Shown: piece after piece, positions 1-6,955 of the stretch
Layout: every line of letters starts with the position of its first letter
Position numbering within the stretch: position 1 is the stretch's first letter
Position numbers and translations under genes: made by a program
Origin: an uncultured Chloroflexota bacterium
Lineage (GTDB): Bacteria; Chloroflexota; Limnocylindria; Limnocylindrales; CSP1-4
Direction: 5' to 3'
NCBI GenBank assembly: GCA_903928275.1
Contig: CAIYQJ010000164.1
Location: 1 to 28,156, forward strand
Length of the DNA: 28,156 nucleotides
The notes under the pieces: model-generated
The model's database searches: none
What the model was told of the DNA's origin: nothing
What the model saw: only the letters and a program-made list of their open reading frames with translations

Positions 1-1
1 C

Positions 2-250
2 ACGAAGGAGGAGGGCGGCCGCCACACCCCGTTCTACAACGGGTACCGGCCGCAGTTCTACCTCCGGACGACCGACGTGACCGGCGCCATCGGCCTTCCG
101 GAGGGCGTGGAGATGACGATGCCCGGCGACAACGTCGACATGACCGTCGAGCTGATCACCCCGATCGCCATCGAGATCGGCCAACGCTTCGCGATCCGCG
201 AGGGTGGCCGGACCGTCGGCGCCGGCGCGATCACGACGATCATCGAGTAG
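2..250 (+). CDS. tuf: Elongation factor Tu, C-terminal part (5' end outside window)
   Basis: EF-Tu is the GTPase that carries aminoacyl-tRNA to the ribosome. Only the last 82 codons are present, entering in frame at base 2 and ending in TAG at 248-250. The translation carries the hallmark end of beta-barrel domain 3: RHTPFYNGYRPQFYLRTTDV, then a conserved MPGDN turn, a PIAIEIGQRFAIREGGRTVG strand pair and the terminal GAGAITTIIE. This part of the protein contacts the tRNA acceptor and T stems. The GTPase domain lies upstream, off the window. The stop is only 9 nt before rpsJ, the usual str-to-S10 junction, so tuf is probably cotranscribed with the S10 genes. The identity is very secure. Confidence 0.97.
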   Translation, partial: TKEEGGRHTPFYNGYRPQFYLRTTDVTGAIGLPEGVEMTMPGDNVDMTVELITPIAIEIGQRFAIREGGRTVGAGAITTIIE

Positions 251-259
251 GCGGACGAC

Positions 260-568
260 ATGGCGAAGCAGCGGATCCGGATCCGCCTCAAGGCGTACGA
301 CCACCGGCTCCTGGACCAGTCCGCCTCCCAGATCGTCGAGACCGCGCAGCGGACCGGCGCCGACGTCGTCGGCCCCGTGCCGCTGCCGACCCGGATCGAG
401 AAGTTCACAGTGCTCCGGTCGCCGTTCATCGACAAGGACAGCCGGGAGCAGTTCGAGATCCGGACGCACAAGCGGCTCATCGACATCCTCGACCCGTCGG
501 CCAAGACGGTCGACGCATTGATGCGGCTCTCGCTCGCGGCGGGCGTCGACATCGAGATCAAGATGTGA
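260..568 (+). CDS. rpsJ: 30S ribosomal protein S10
   Basis: S10 is a small-subunit head protein that also acts as NusE in transcription antitermination. The 102-residue product has the family length. It starts MAKQRIRIRLKAYDHRLLD and contains the S10 signature block VGPVPLPTRIEKFTVLRSP and the FEIRTHKRLIDI segment. The ATG at 260 follows the tuf stop by 9 nt with only a weak purine stretch (GGCGGA) upstream, so translation may rely partly on ribosomes terminating on tuf. It is the first gene of the S10 cluster. After its stop comes a 160-nt spacer, the largest in this part of the operon. Confidence 0.98.
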   Translation: MAKQRIRIRLKAYDHRLLDQSASQIVETAQRTGADVVGPVPLPTRIEKFTVLRSPFIDKDSREQFEIRTHKRLIDILDPSAKTVDALMRLSLAAGVDIEIKM

Positions 569-728
569 TGAACACCCACCCGATCGCAGTCACGCCGAGG
601 GGCCGCGTCGCTCAGCCGAGCGCAGGCCAAGGCGGCGACGAGCAAGCGAGCGAGCGCACCCGGAGCGTGCGTGAGCGAGCGCGCGCAGGAGCCAACGCAG
701 GCATGTGCCGGATGAGCGAGCGCGCCCG
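569..728 (+). repeat. Low-complexity spacer with repeated GAGCGAGCGC words
   Basis: This 160-nt gap between rpsJ and rplC is unusually long for the cluster. The word GAGCGAGCGC occurs at 648-657, 673-682 and 714-723, and a longer form TGAGCGAGCGCGC is found twice (672-684 and 713-725). Related GAGCGCAGG-type words lie between. One reading frame is open into rplC from a GTG at 705, but the family start is the ATG at 729. I see no promoter and no convincing protein. It may be a slippage-generated repeat or part of a dispersed intergenic repeat family. Confidence 0.6.
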
Positions 729-1337
729 ATGAGCATCGGACTGATCGGCCGCAAGGTCGGCATGACCCAGATCTTCCAGGCGGACGGGACGATGATCCCG
801 GTCACGGCCGTCAGCATCGAGCCGAACACCGTCACGCGCCTGCGCACGGTCGAGCGGGACGGCTACACGGCCGTGCAGCTCGGGACCGAGCCGCGGAAGA
901 AGATCAGCAAGCCCGAGAAGGGCCAGCTGAAGGACCTCCCGCCGGTCTCCACGATCCGCGAGTTCCGGATGGACGACATCGACGCGTACGAGGTCGGCCA
1001 GCAGATCAGCGTGGACCTCTTCGCCGAGGGTGAGCTCGTCGACGTGACCGGCATCAGCAAGGGCAAGGGCTTCTCCGGCACGATCAAGCGCCACCACTTC
1101 TCGCGCGGTCCCGAGACGCACGGCTCCGATCACCATCGCGAGCCGGGCTCGATCGGACCGGGCACCACGCCGGGTCGCGTGTACAAGGGGCTCCGCATGT
1201 CGGGGCACCTCGGGACCGACCGGGTCACGGTGAAGAAGCTCACCGTCGTCCGCGCGGATCCGGCGCGCAACCTCCTCCTCGTGAGGGGATCCGTCCCCGG
1301 GGCGCCCAACGCGCTGCTCCTCGTGAAGAAGGCCTGA
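729..1337 (+). CDS. rplC: 50S ribosomal protein L3
   Basis: L3 is a primary 23S rRNA binder placed near the peptidyl-transferase centre. The 202-residue product begins MSIGLIGRKVGMTQIF, the classic L3 N-terminus, so I chose the ATG at 729 over an in-frame GTG at 705, which would add eight residues encoded by the repeat spacer. The family segment GFSGTIKRHHFSRGPETHGS followed by HREPGSIG marks the long loop that reaches into the ribosome core. The domain order and length are normal. The gene is followed by rplD after 3 nt. The ribosome-binding site is hard to place because the upstream sequence is repeat-like. Confidence 0.97.
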   Translation: MSIGLIGRKVGMTQIFQADGTMIPVTAVSIEPNTVTRLRTVERDGYTAVQLGTEPRKKISKPEKGQLKDLPPVSTIREFRMDDIDAYEVGQQISVDLFAEGELVDVTGISKGKGFSGTIKRHHFSRGPETHGSDHHREPGSIGPGTTPGRVYKGLRMSGHLGTDRVTVKKLTVVRADPARNLLLVRGSVPGAPNALLLVKKA

Positions 1338-1340
1338 GCG

Positions 1341-1964
1341 ATGCCCAGCACCACCCTGTACGCCCGGACGGGCGAGGAGATCGGCACCGTCGAGCTGCCG
1401 GACGCGCTGTTCGACGCGCCGGTGGTCGATGCGGTCATCCACCAGGCCGTCCTCGCGCAGCTCGCCGGGCGCCACCTCGGCACGCACGACACGAAGACGC
1501 GCGGCGAGGTCCGCGGCGGCGGGAAGAAGCCGTACCGCCAGAAGGGCACGGGTCGCGCCCGGCAGGGCTCGCGCACCGCTCCGCACTACCGTGGCGGCGG
1601 CGTCGTCTTCGGGCCGCATCCGCGCTCGTACGCGCAGCGCCTGCCCCGGCGGATGAAGCGGTCCGCCCTGGTGGGTGCCCTCACCGCCAAACTCGGCGAC
1701 GGCGCGATCCGCGTCGTGGACGGGTTCGGGGTCGAGGCGCCCAGGACGCGCGACCTCGTGGGCGTGCTCGACGCCGTCAACGCGACGGGCCGCGTCCTCC
1801 TCGTCGCACCGGGCGCCGACGAGGCGCTGTGGCTGTCCGCGAGGAACCTCCCGCGGGTGATCGTCATCCGCGCCGACTCTCTCAACGTCTACGACGTCGT
1901 GAACGCCGACACCGTGCTCATCGAGCAGCCCGCCATCTCGCGGATGGAGGAGGTGTACGCATGA
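1341..1964 (+). CDS. rplD: 50S ribosomal protein L4 (uL4)
   Basis: L4 binds 23S rRNA near the exit-tunnel constriction; in some bacteria it also represses its own S10 operon. The 207-residue product has the extended tunnel loop, seen as the basic GGGKKPYRQKGTGRARQGS block followed by PHYRGGGVVFGPHPRSYA (about residues 55-95). A globular alpha/beta domain ends with NVYDVVNADTVLIEQPAI, a typical L4 terminus. The start is 3 nt after the rplC stop. The stop overlaps the rplW start in an ATGA, which suggests coupled translation. I did not identify an S10 leader target for L4 autoregulation, because the leader is upstream of the window. Confidence 0.97.
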   Translation: MPSTTLYARTGEEIGTVELPDALFDAPVVDAVIHQAVLAQLAGRHLGTHDTKTRGEVRGGGKKPYRQKGTGRARQGSRTAPHYRGGGVVFGPHPRSYAQRLPRRMKRSALVGALTAKLGDGAIRVVDGFGVEAPRTRDLVGVLDAVNATGRVLLVAPGADEALWLSARNLPRVIVIRADSLNVYDVVNADTVLIEQPAISRMEEVYA

Positions 1965-2263
1965 CGCTCACGGCCCACGAGGTGATCGTCCGTCCGGTCA
2001 TCTCCGAGAAGTCGATGGACGAGGCGGGACGCGGCAAGTACACCTTCCGCGTCCACCACGACGCGAGCAAGATCCAGATCAAGGCGGCGGTCGAGGATCT
2101 CTTCAAGGTCCAGGTCCTGACGGTCAACGTCCTCTGGACCAAGGCGCGCGAGAAGCGCCGGAGCACGAAGCGCGGTCGGATCTCCGGTTACACCACACCC
2201 TGGCGGAAGGCGATCGTCACTGTCGCGGCCGGCCAGAAGATCGAGTTCTTCGAGGGGGTCTGA
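1961..2263 (+). CDS. rplW: 50S ribosomal protein L23
   Basis: L23 sits at the polypeptide exit and is the docking site for trigger factor and SRP. The 100-residue product starts MTLTAHEVIVRPVISEKSM; the RPVISEKS element is the family signature. It continues with KYTFRVHHDASKIQIKAAVE and the basic arm TKAREKRRSTKRGRISGYT, which contacts 23S rRNA. The ATG at 1961 shares four bases with the end of rplD and has GGAGGAGGT just upstream (inside the rplD coding end), a strong Shine-Dalgarno match, so this start is well supported over longer in-frame extensions. rplB follows after 3 nt. Confidence 0.96.
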   Translation: MTLTAHEVIVRPVISEKSMDEAGRGKYTFRVHHDASKIQIKAAVEDLFKVQVLTVNVLWTKAREKRRSTKRGRISGYTTPWRKAIVTVAAGQKIEFFEGV

Positions 2264-2266
2264 CCG

Positions 2267-3094
2267 ATGCCGTTGCGCAGCTACAAGGCGACCTCCCCCG
2301 GTCGGCGGTTCATGACCCGCTCGACCTTCGAGGAGATCACGACGAAGGAGCCGTACAAGCCGCTCCTTGAACCGATGAAGCGCGGCTCCGGTCGTAACGA
2401 CCAGGGTCACCTCACCGTGCGCCATCGCGGCGGAGGCGAGAAGCGCCACTATCGCCGCATCGACTTCCGGCGCGACAAGATCGGCGTGCCGGCGCGGATC
2501 GCCACGGTGGAGTACGACCCCAACCGCTCCGCGCGGATCGGGCTCCTCTTCTACCGGGATGGTGAGAAGCGCTACATGCTCCTCCCGCACGGCCTGAAGG
2601 TGGGCGATGTCGTCATCGCCGGGCCCGATGCCGAGGCGAGGGTGGGGAACGCGCTGCCGATCGCGAACATCCCGCTCGGGACCACCGTCCACAACATCGA
2701 GCTCGTGCCAGGGAAGGGCGGACAGATCGTCCGTTCCGCCGGTGCCGCAGCCCAGCTGCTCGCCAAGGAAGGCGACTGGGCCCAGATCCGCCTCCCCTCC
2801 GGCGAGGTGCGACGCGTTCCCACGCGCTGCATGGCGACGGTCGGCCAGGTGAGCAACATCGACCACGAGAACCAGAGCATCGGGAAGGCCGGTCGCGCTC
2901 GCCACATGGGCCAGCGACCGGAGGTCCGCGGGGTCGTGATGAACCCGCGGGACCATCCCCACGGCGGCGGCGAGGGCAAGAGCCCGACGGGCATGCCCCC
3001 GAAGACGCCATGGGGCAAGCCGGCGATGGGGTACCGGACGCGGCGCAACAAGCTGTCGGGGCGGCTCATCGTCCGCTCGCGGCATCGCAAGTAA
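2267..3094 (+). CDS. rplB: 50S ribosomal protein L2
   Basis: L2 is one of the largest and most conserved 50S proteins and is needed for subunit joining and peptidyl-transferase assembly. The 275-residue product begins MPLRSYKATSPGRRFM. It has the OB-type RNA-binding domain (HRGGGEKRHYRRIDFRR at about 53-69) and the SH3-like domain, and ends in the basic tail RLIVRSRHRK. The near-invariant loop MNPRDHPHGGGEGK is at 225-238; His230 aligns with the histidine (E. coli His229) implicated in peptide-bond formation. The residue after MNP is Arg, a position that varies between phyla. Spacing and neighbours (rplW, rpsS) are canonical. Confidence 0.98.
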   Translation: MPLRSYKATSPGRRFMTRSTFEEITTKEPYKPLLEPMKRGSGRNDQGHLTVRHRGGGEKRHYRRIDFRRDKIGVPARIATVEYDPNRSARIGLLFYRDGEKRYMLLPHGLKVGDVVIAGPDAEARVGNALPIANIPLGTTVHNIELVPGKGGQIVRSAGAAAQLLAKEGDWAQIRLPSGEVRRVPTRCMATVGQVSNIDHENQSIGKAGRARHMGQRPEVRGVVMNPRDHPHGGGEGKSPTGMPPKTPWGKPAMGYRTRRNKLSGRLIVRSRHRK

Positions 3095-3112
3095 CGCGGA
3101 GGAGAAAGAAGC

Positions 3113-3394
3113 ATGTCGCGTTCGGTCAAGAAAGGACCGTTCGTCGAGGCGCGGCTTCTCGGCCGCGTCCAGGAGATGAACAAGCGGAACGAGAAGCGGA
3201 TCGTGAAGACCTGGTCTCGCGCATCCGTCATCTTCCCGGACTTCATCGGGCACACGGTCGCGGTCTACAACGGCCGCAAGCACGTGCCCGTGTATGTCAC
3301 TGAGAACATGGTCGGCCACCGGTTCGGTGAGTTCGCTCCCACGCGCACGTTCCGAGGGCACGTGCGGAGCGACCGGTCGTCGGCCCCGCGGTAG
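3113..3394 (+). CDS. rpsS: 30S ribosomal protein S19
   Basis: S19 forms a complex with S13 in the 30S head and contacts the A-site tRNA region. The 93-residue product starts MSRSVKKGPFVEARLL, the standard S19 N-terminus. It holds the family motif TWSRASVIFPDFIGHTVAVY and the conserved VTENMVGHRFGEFAPTRTF block. The ATG at 3113 has a good ribosome-binding site, GCGGAGGAGA, about 10 nt upstream in an 18-nt gap after rplB, so the start is secure. The C-terminal tail is short and basic, as usual. Confidence 0.97.
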   Translation: MSRSVKKGPFVEARLLGRVQEMNKRNEKRIVKTWSRASVIFPDFIGHTVAVYNGRKHVPVYVTENMVGHRFGEFAPTRTFRGHVRSDRSSAPR

Positions 3395-3409
3395 GAACCA
3401 GAGGTCATC

Positions 3410-3748
3410 GTGCGCGTTTCAGCGACCGCCAAGTACCTTCGCGGCTCGACCCGCAAGGCCCGTCTCGTCACGCTGGCGATCAAGGGCCGGCCCGTCGAGG
3501 ATGCCGCGGCGCTCCTCCGGTTCATGCCGCAGGCTGCCGCGCGCGACGTCGCGCGCGTGCTGAAGAGCGCGACGTCGAATGCGGAGAACAACCACAACCT
3601 TTCTGCGGACGACCTCGTCGTCGTGGACGCCATCGCCAACGAGGGCCCCACGATCAAGCGATGGAGGCCGCGGGCGCAGGGTCGGGCATTCCCGATCCAC
3701 AAGCCGATGACGCACATCACGATCGTCGTCGGCGACGGGGAGGCCTGA
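3410..3748 (+). CDS. rplV: 50S ribosomal protein L22
   Basis: L22 contributes a long beta-hairpin to the narrowest part of the exit tunnel and is a known site of macrolide-resistance mutations. The 112-residue product reads MRVSATAKYLRGSTRKARLV at its start, fitting the L22 N-terminal rRNA-binding helix. The tunnel hairpin region is at about 82-100 (IKRWRPRAQGRAFPIHKPM), followed by the family end HITIVVGDGE. The start codon is GTG at 3410, 15 nt after the rpsS stop. An AGAGG stretch lies just upstream. Length and motif order match the family and nothing looks altered. Confidence 0.96.
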   Translation: MRVSATAKYLRGSTRKARLVTLAIKGRPVEDAAALLRFMPQAAARDVARVLKSATSNAENNHNLSADDLVVVDAIANEGPTIKRWRPRAQGRAFPIHKPMTHITIVVGDGEA

Positions 3749-3750
3749 GC

Positions 3751-4425
3751 ATGGGTCACAAGGTCCATCCGTACGGCTTCCGCCTCGGCGTGAGCCGCAC
3801 CTGGTCGGCGAAGTGGTACGCGGACAAGGACTACCGCGTGCTCCTGCAGGAGGACATCGCGATCCGGCGCCTCGTGGAGAAGCGGCTCGCGAACGCCTCC
3901 GTCAGCCAGGTCGAGATCGAGCGCGGCATCAACCACGTGACCGTGACGGTCCACACGGCGAAGCCCGGGATCGTGATCGGCAAGGGCGGCGCCAACGTCG
4001 AGACCCTGCGCAAGCAGGTCGGTGAGATCACGACGCGCAAGGTGAAGCTCGAGATCAAGGAGATCCGCCAGCCCGAGCTCGACGCGTATCTCGTCGCGAG
4101 GAACATCGCCCAGCAGCTCGGCCGCCGCAGCGCCTTCCGCAAGGCGATGAAGCAGGCCGTCCAGCGGACGATGAAGGCGGGCGCCAAGGGCGTGAAGGTC
4201 GCCGTCTCGGGTCGCCTCGGCGGCGCGGAGATGGCACGGCGCGAGTGGGACAAGGAGGGGCGGATCCCGCTCGGGACGCTCCGCGCGGACATCAGCTACG
4301 GCCAGGTCCACGCGCACACGACCTACGGCCGCATCGGCGTGAAGGTCTGGATCTACCGCGGCGACGCACCGGCCCAGAACCGGCCGGCACGCCCGGTGGC
4401 GCCGACCGTCGTCCAGGGAGCCTGA
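3751..4425 (+). CDS. rpsC: 30S ribosomal protein S3
   Basis: S3 lies at the mRNA entry channel and shares in the ribosomal helicase activity with S4 and S5. The 224-residue product starts MGHKVHPYGFRLGVSRTWSA. A type II KH domain follows with its GxxG loop at VIGKGG (75-80). The C-terminal S3 domain has the signature GVKVAVSGRLGGAEMARREW and ends with HTTYGRIGVKVWIYRG. The ATG at 3751 is 2 nt after the rplV stop. An upstream in-frame extension inside rplV is rejected because MGHKVHP is the universal start. The short proline- and alanine-rich tail after the last strand is ordinary. Confidence 0.98.
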   Translation: MGHKVHPYGFRLGVSRTWSAKWYADKDYRVLLQEDIAIRRLVEKRLANASVSQVEIERGINHVTVTVHTAKPGIVIGKGGANVETLRKQVGEITTRKVKLEIKEIRQPELDAYLVARNIAQQLGRRSAFRKAMKQAVQRTMKAGAKGVKVAVSGRLGGAEMARREWDKEGRIPLGTLRADISYGQVHAHTTYGRIGVKVWIYRGDAPAQNRPARPVAPTVVQGA

Positions 4426-4428
4426 CCG

Positions 4429-4857
4429 ATGTTGATGCCGAAGCGTGTCAAGCATCGCAAGGTCATGCGTGGCCGGATGTCCGGCCAGGCCAAGGGCGGC
4501 AACTCCGTGGCGTTCGGCGAGTTCGGGCTCGTGACGATGGAGCCCGCCTGGATCACCAGCCGCCAGATCGAGGCCGCCCGGCGGGCCATGACCCGCTCGG
4601 TGAAGCGTGGCGGCAAGATCTGGATCCGGATCTTCCCGGACAAGCCGGTGACGAAGAAGCCTGCAGAGACGCGGATGGGCTCCGGCAAGGGCGCGCCCGA
4701 CCACTGGGTCGCGGTCGTCAAGCCGGGCCGGATCCTCTTCGAGATGTCGGGCGTCGCCGAGACCGAGGCGATCGAGGCGATGCGACTCGCGAGCCACAAG
4801 CTCCCGGTCGCCACCCGGGTCGTGACCAAGGAGGGCGCGGGCGATGGACATCGATAG
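4429..4857 (+). CDS. rplP: 50S ribosomal protein L16
   Basis: L16 organises the A-site tRNA elbow region of the 50S subunit. The 142-residue product begins MLMPKRVKHRKVMRGRMSG, the standard L16 start. It includes NSVAFGEFGL, the family block AWITSRQIEAARRAMTR, and the MGSGKGAPDHWVAVVKPGRI loop (about 83-102) that contacts tRNA and 5S rRNA-associated helices. The ATG at 4429 is 3 nt after rpsC. The 3' end overlaps the start of rpmC by 14 nt, so the two products are very likely translated in a coupled way. Length is normal. Confidence 0.97.
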   Translation: MLMPKRVKHRKVMRGRMSGQAKGGNSVAFGEFGLVTMEPAWITSRQIEAARRAMTRSVKRGGKIWIRIFPDKPVTKKPAETRMGSGKGAPDHWVAVVKPGRILFEMSGVAETEAIEAMRLASHKLPVATRVVTKEGAGDGHR

Positions 4858-5044
4858 GCTCCGCGCGCTCACGGACGCAGAGCTCGACGACGCGCTCGCG
4901 AGCGCGAAGCGCGACCTCTGGCAGGCGCGCTTCGAGCTCTCGACACGACAGTTGAAGGACTACAGCGTGGTCAGCCGCACGCGGCGGTCGATCGCGCGGA
5001 TCCTCACCGTCCAGTGCGAGCGCAAGCTCGGCAAGACCGCGTGA
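4844..5044 (+). CDS. rpmC: 50S ribosomal protein L29
   Basis: L29 is a small two-helix protein beside L23 at the tunnel exit. The 66-residue product starts MDIDRLRALTDAELDDALAS. It carries the family pattern of a leucine-rich first helix, then DLWQARFELSTRQLKD, a close match to the usual L-x-x-LRFQxATGQL region, and ends with a second helix containing RRSIARILTVQCER. The ATG at 4844 lies inside the last codons of rplP in another frame; GGGCGCGGGCG upstream is only a modest ribosome-binding site, so coupling to rplP is likely. The position between L16 and S17 is canonical. Confidence 0.94.
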   Translation: MDIDRLRALTDAELDDALASAKRDLWQARFELSTRQLKDYSVVSRTRRSIARILTVQCERKLGKTA

Positions 5045-5057
5045 CGGGGAGGCAGGC

Positions 5058-5447
5058 ATGACAGAGAGGAGCACGGTGCAGGCGAAGCGGAAGACGAAGG
5101 TCGGCCGCGTCGTGAGCGACCGGATGGACAAGACCATCGTCGTGTCGGTCGAGCGGCTCGCGCGGCACCCGCTGTACAAGCGGGTCATCCGACTGACGAG
5201 CAAGTTCAAGGCACACGACGAGACGAACACCGCCCGCACCGGCGACACGGTGCTCATCGAGGAGTCGCGGCCGCTCTCGGCGACGAAGCGCTGGCGTCTC
5301 GTCGAGGTGCTCTCGCGTGCCGGAGAGGCCGAGGCCGAGGCGGCCGGCATCGTGGCCGACGAGGCCGCGACTACGGAGGCGATCCACGGCTCCGCACATC
5401 CGGGCCGCCACCGCGCCGACGACGACGGCGAGGAGGCCGGGGCGTGA
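5058..5447 (+). CDS. rpsQ: 30S ribosomal protein S17 with acidic C-terminal extension
   Basis: S17 is an early-assembly 16S rRNA binder of the 30S body with an OB fold. Residues 1-87 match the family: KVGRVVSDRMDKTIVVSVER, HPLYKRVIRLTSKFKAHDE, and GDTVLIEESRPLSATKRWRL leading to a VEVLSRAG end. Family members are usually about 80-90 residues, but this one has 129; the extra roughly 40 residues are rich in Ala, Glu, Asp and Gly and look disordered. The ATG at 5058 follows GACGGGGAGGCAGGC, a clear ribosome-binding site. The last four bases overlap the GTG start of rplN. Confidence 0.96.
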   Translation: MTERSTVQAKRKTKVGRVVSDRMDKTIVVSVERLARHPLYKRVIRLTSKFKAHDETNTARTGDTVLIEESRPLSATKRWRLVEVLSRAGEAEAEAAGIVADEAATTEAIHGSAHPGRHRADDDGEEAGA

Positions 5448-5812
5448 TCCAGCAGTACTCGCGGCTCAAGGTCGCGGACAACACCGGGGCGCGGGTCATC
5501 GCCTGCATCCGGGTCATGGGCCGCTCGCGGAAGACGACCGCCGGCGTCGGCGACGTGATCATCGCGAGCGTGAAGCAGGCGATCCCGAACGCGGCCGTCA
5601 AGAAGGGCGACGTCGTCCGGGCCGTGATCGTGCGCACGACGAAGGGGTACGGCCGCACCGACGGCAGCTACATCCGCTTCGACGAGAACGCGGCCGTCCT
5701 CATCAACAACCAGGGGAACCCGCGCGGCACCCGGATCTTCGGCCCGGTCGCCCGCGAGCTCCGGGACAAGAACTACATGAAGATCGTCTCGCTAGCGCCG
5801 GAGGTGCTCTGA
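5444..5812 (+). CDS. rplN: 50S ribosomal protein L14
   Basis: L14 bridges the subunits (bridge B8) and is the target of the silencing factor RsfS. The 122-residue product starts MIQQYSRLKVADNTGARVIA, the universal L14 N-terminus. It includes GVGDVIIASVKQAIPNAAVKKGDVV, an RTTKGYGRTDGSYIRFDEN loop, and the signature NNQGNPRGTRIFGPVARELR near the end. The start is GTG at 5444, overlapping the rpsQ stop (GTGA). It opens the spc part of the cluster; no promoter is visible, so transcription probably continues from the S10 genes. Length is exactly that of the family. Confidence 0.98.
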   Translation: MIQQYSRLKVADNTGARVIACIRVMGRSRKTTAGVGDVIIASVKQAIPNAAVKKGDVVRAVIVRTTKGYGRTDGSYIRFDENAAVLINNQGNPRGTRIFGPVARELRDKNYMKIVSLAPEVL

Positions 5813-5813
5813 C

Positions 5814-6200
5814 ATGAGCCGTCCGGCCTCGCCCCCCTCCAAGACGCGCGTCCCCGACGTGCGCAAGGGCGACACCGTCCTCATCCTCCGCGGGAAGGAC
5901 GCGTCCAAGCGCGGCACCGTCGAGCGGGTCGTCCGCCCCGATCGGATCGTCATCGAGGGGCTGAACATCGCGAAGAAGCACCAGAAGCCCCGCTCGCGCA
6001 CGAACCAGGGCGACCGGGTCCCCCAGATGCAGCAGGGCGGGATCATCGACGTCGCGCAGCCGTTGAACATGAGCAACGTCATGGTCGTCTGCGGCCGCTG
6101 CGACCAGCCGACCCGGGTAGGTCACACCGTCCTCGATTCCGGCAAGACCGTCCGCGTCTGTCACCGCTGCGGCGAGCCCCTGGAGGTGGCGGCGAAATGA
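5814..6200 (+). CDS. rplX: 50S ribosomal protein L24 with C-terminal CxxC pairs
   Basis: L24 starts 50S assembly and lies near the tunnel exit. Of 128 residues, the KOW-type core begins at about residue 17 (VRKGDTVLILRGKDASKRG), after a short extra N-terminal stretch that is Pro-, Ser- and Arg-rich. The core continues through GLNIAKKHQKPR and the GGIIDVAQPLNMSNVM segment. Cys93, Cys96, Cys116 and Cys119 form two CxxC pairs in the C-terminal part, a likely zinc knuckle as found in many bacterial L24 proteins. The ATG is 1 nt after rplN. The stop overlaps rplE (ATGA). Confidence 0.96.
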   Translation: MSRPASPPSKTRVPDVRKGDTVLILRGKDASKRGTVERVVRPDRIVIEGLNIAKKHQKPRSRTNQGDRVPQMQQGGIIDVAQPLNMSNVMVVCGRCDQPTRVGHTVLDSGKTVRVCHRCGEPLEVAAK

Positions 6201-6739
6201 GCAACCGCCTCAGGGCCCGCTACAAGGAAGAGGTCGCGCCGGCGCTCGTGAAGCACTTCGGGTACACGAACCCGATGCAGGTCCCGAGCGTCGAGAAGAT
6301 CGTCGTGAACATCGGCCTCGGCGAGGCGCTGACGAACGCGAAGGCGATCGACGCCGCGACCGGTGACCTCGCGACGATCACCGGCCAGAAGCCGATCGTG
6401 ACGCGCGCGAAGCGCTCGATCGCCCAGTTCCGCCTCCGCACCGGCAACCCGGTCGGCGCGAAGGTGACGCTCCGTGGGGAGCGCATGTGGGACTTCCTCG
6501 AGCGCCTCACGGTGCTCGCGCTGCCCCGCATCCGCGACTTCCGGGGCATCCCGAGCAAGTCCTTCGACGGGCGCGGGAACTACTCGCTCGGGCTCCGGGA
6601 GCAGCTTGCGTTCCCGGAGATCGACTACGACAAAGTCGACCGTCTCCGCGGGCTGGAGATCAGCATCGTGACGACGGCGAAGACAGACGAGGAGTCGAAG
6701 CGTCTGCTCGAACTCCTCGGCATGCCCTTCGCCGGGTAG
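6197..6739 (+). CDS. rplE: 50S ribosomal protein L5
   Basis: L5 binds 5S rRNA and the P-site tRNA and makes the B1b bridge with S13. The 180-residue product reads MSNRLRARYKEEVAPALVKH, then the family motif MQVPSVEKIVVNIGLGEAL. It also has GQKPIVTRAKRSIAQFRLR and the strongly conserved DFRGIPSKSFDGRGNYSLGL block (about 114-133). It ends KRLLELLGMPFAG, a classic L5 C-terminus. The start overlaps the end of rplX by four bases. The length and all landmark motifs are as expected. Confidence 0.98.
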   Translation: MSNRLRARYKEEVAPALVKHFGYTNPMQVPSVEKIVVNIGLGEALTNAKAIDAATGDLATITGQKPIVTRAKRSIAQFRLRTGNPVGAKVTLRGERMWDFLERLTVLALPRIRDFRGIPSKSFDGRGNYSLGLREQLAFPEIDYDKVDRLRGLEISIVTTAKTDEESKRLLELLGMPFAG

Positions 6740-6759
6740 GCGCGGGGAGGGGAAGGTCG

Positions 6760-6945
6760 ATGGCAAAGAAGTCGATGATCGCGAAGGCCGCCCGGGAGAA
6801 CAAGTTCCCGGTCCGTCACTACCACCGGTGCGCGGTGTGCGGCCGGCCTCGCGGGTACATGCGCCGGTTCGGGCTCTGCCGGATCTGCTTCCGCGAACGC
6901 GCTCTCCAGGGCGAGCTGCCCGGCGTGACCAAGTCGAGCTGGTGA
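6760..6945 (+). CDS. rpsN: 30S ribosomal protein S14, zinc-binding type Z
   Basis: S14 is a late-assembly protein of the 30S head. The 61-residue product is the short zinc form: Cys24, Cys27, Cys40 and Cys43 make two CxxC pairs in RCAVCGRPRGYMRRFGLCRI. It ends with the usual ELPGVTKSSW tail. The ATG at 6760 gives MAKKSMIAKAARE and has GGGGAGGGGAAGG just upstream, a strong ribosome-binding site; longer in-frame extensions into rplE are rejected. The type Z form is common in Firmicutes, Actinobacteria and Chloroflexota, unlike the long cysteine-free form of many proteobacteria. Confidence 0.97.
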   Translation: MAKKSMIAKAARENKFPVRHYHRCAVCGRPRGYMRRFGLCRICFRERALQGELPGVTKSSW

Positions 6946-6955
6946 GAGAGCACCC

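Noticed and set aside
705..728. Upstream GTG start for rplC adding eight residues
   Set aside because: L3 begins M-x-x-GLIG(R/K)KVGMTQ; the added residues come from the repeat tract and have no family counterpart.
1889..3361. A 490-codon minus-strand frame across rplD-rplW-rplB-rpsS
   Set aside because: It covers four secure ribosomal genes, has the same antisense composition and no ribosome-binding site or conserved motif.
3265..4872. A 535-codon minus-strand frame over rplV-rpsC-rplP
   Set aside because: Same reasoning: it is complementary to known genes and its product is compositionally biased and featureless.
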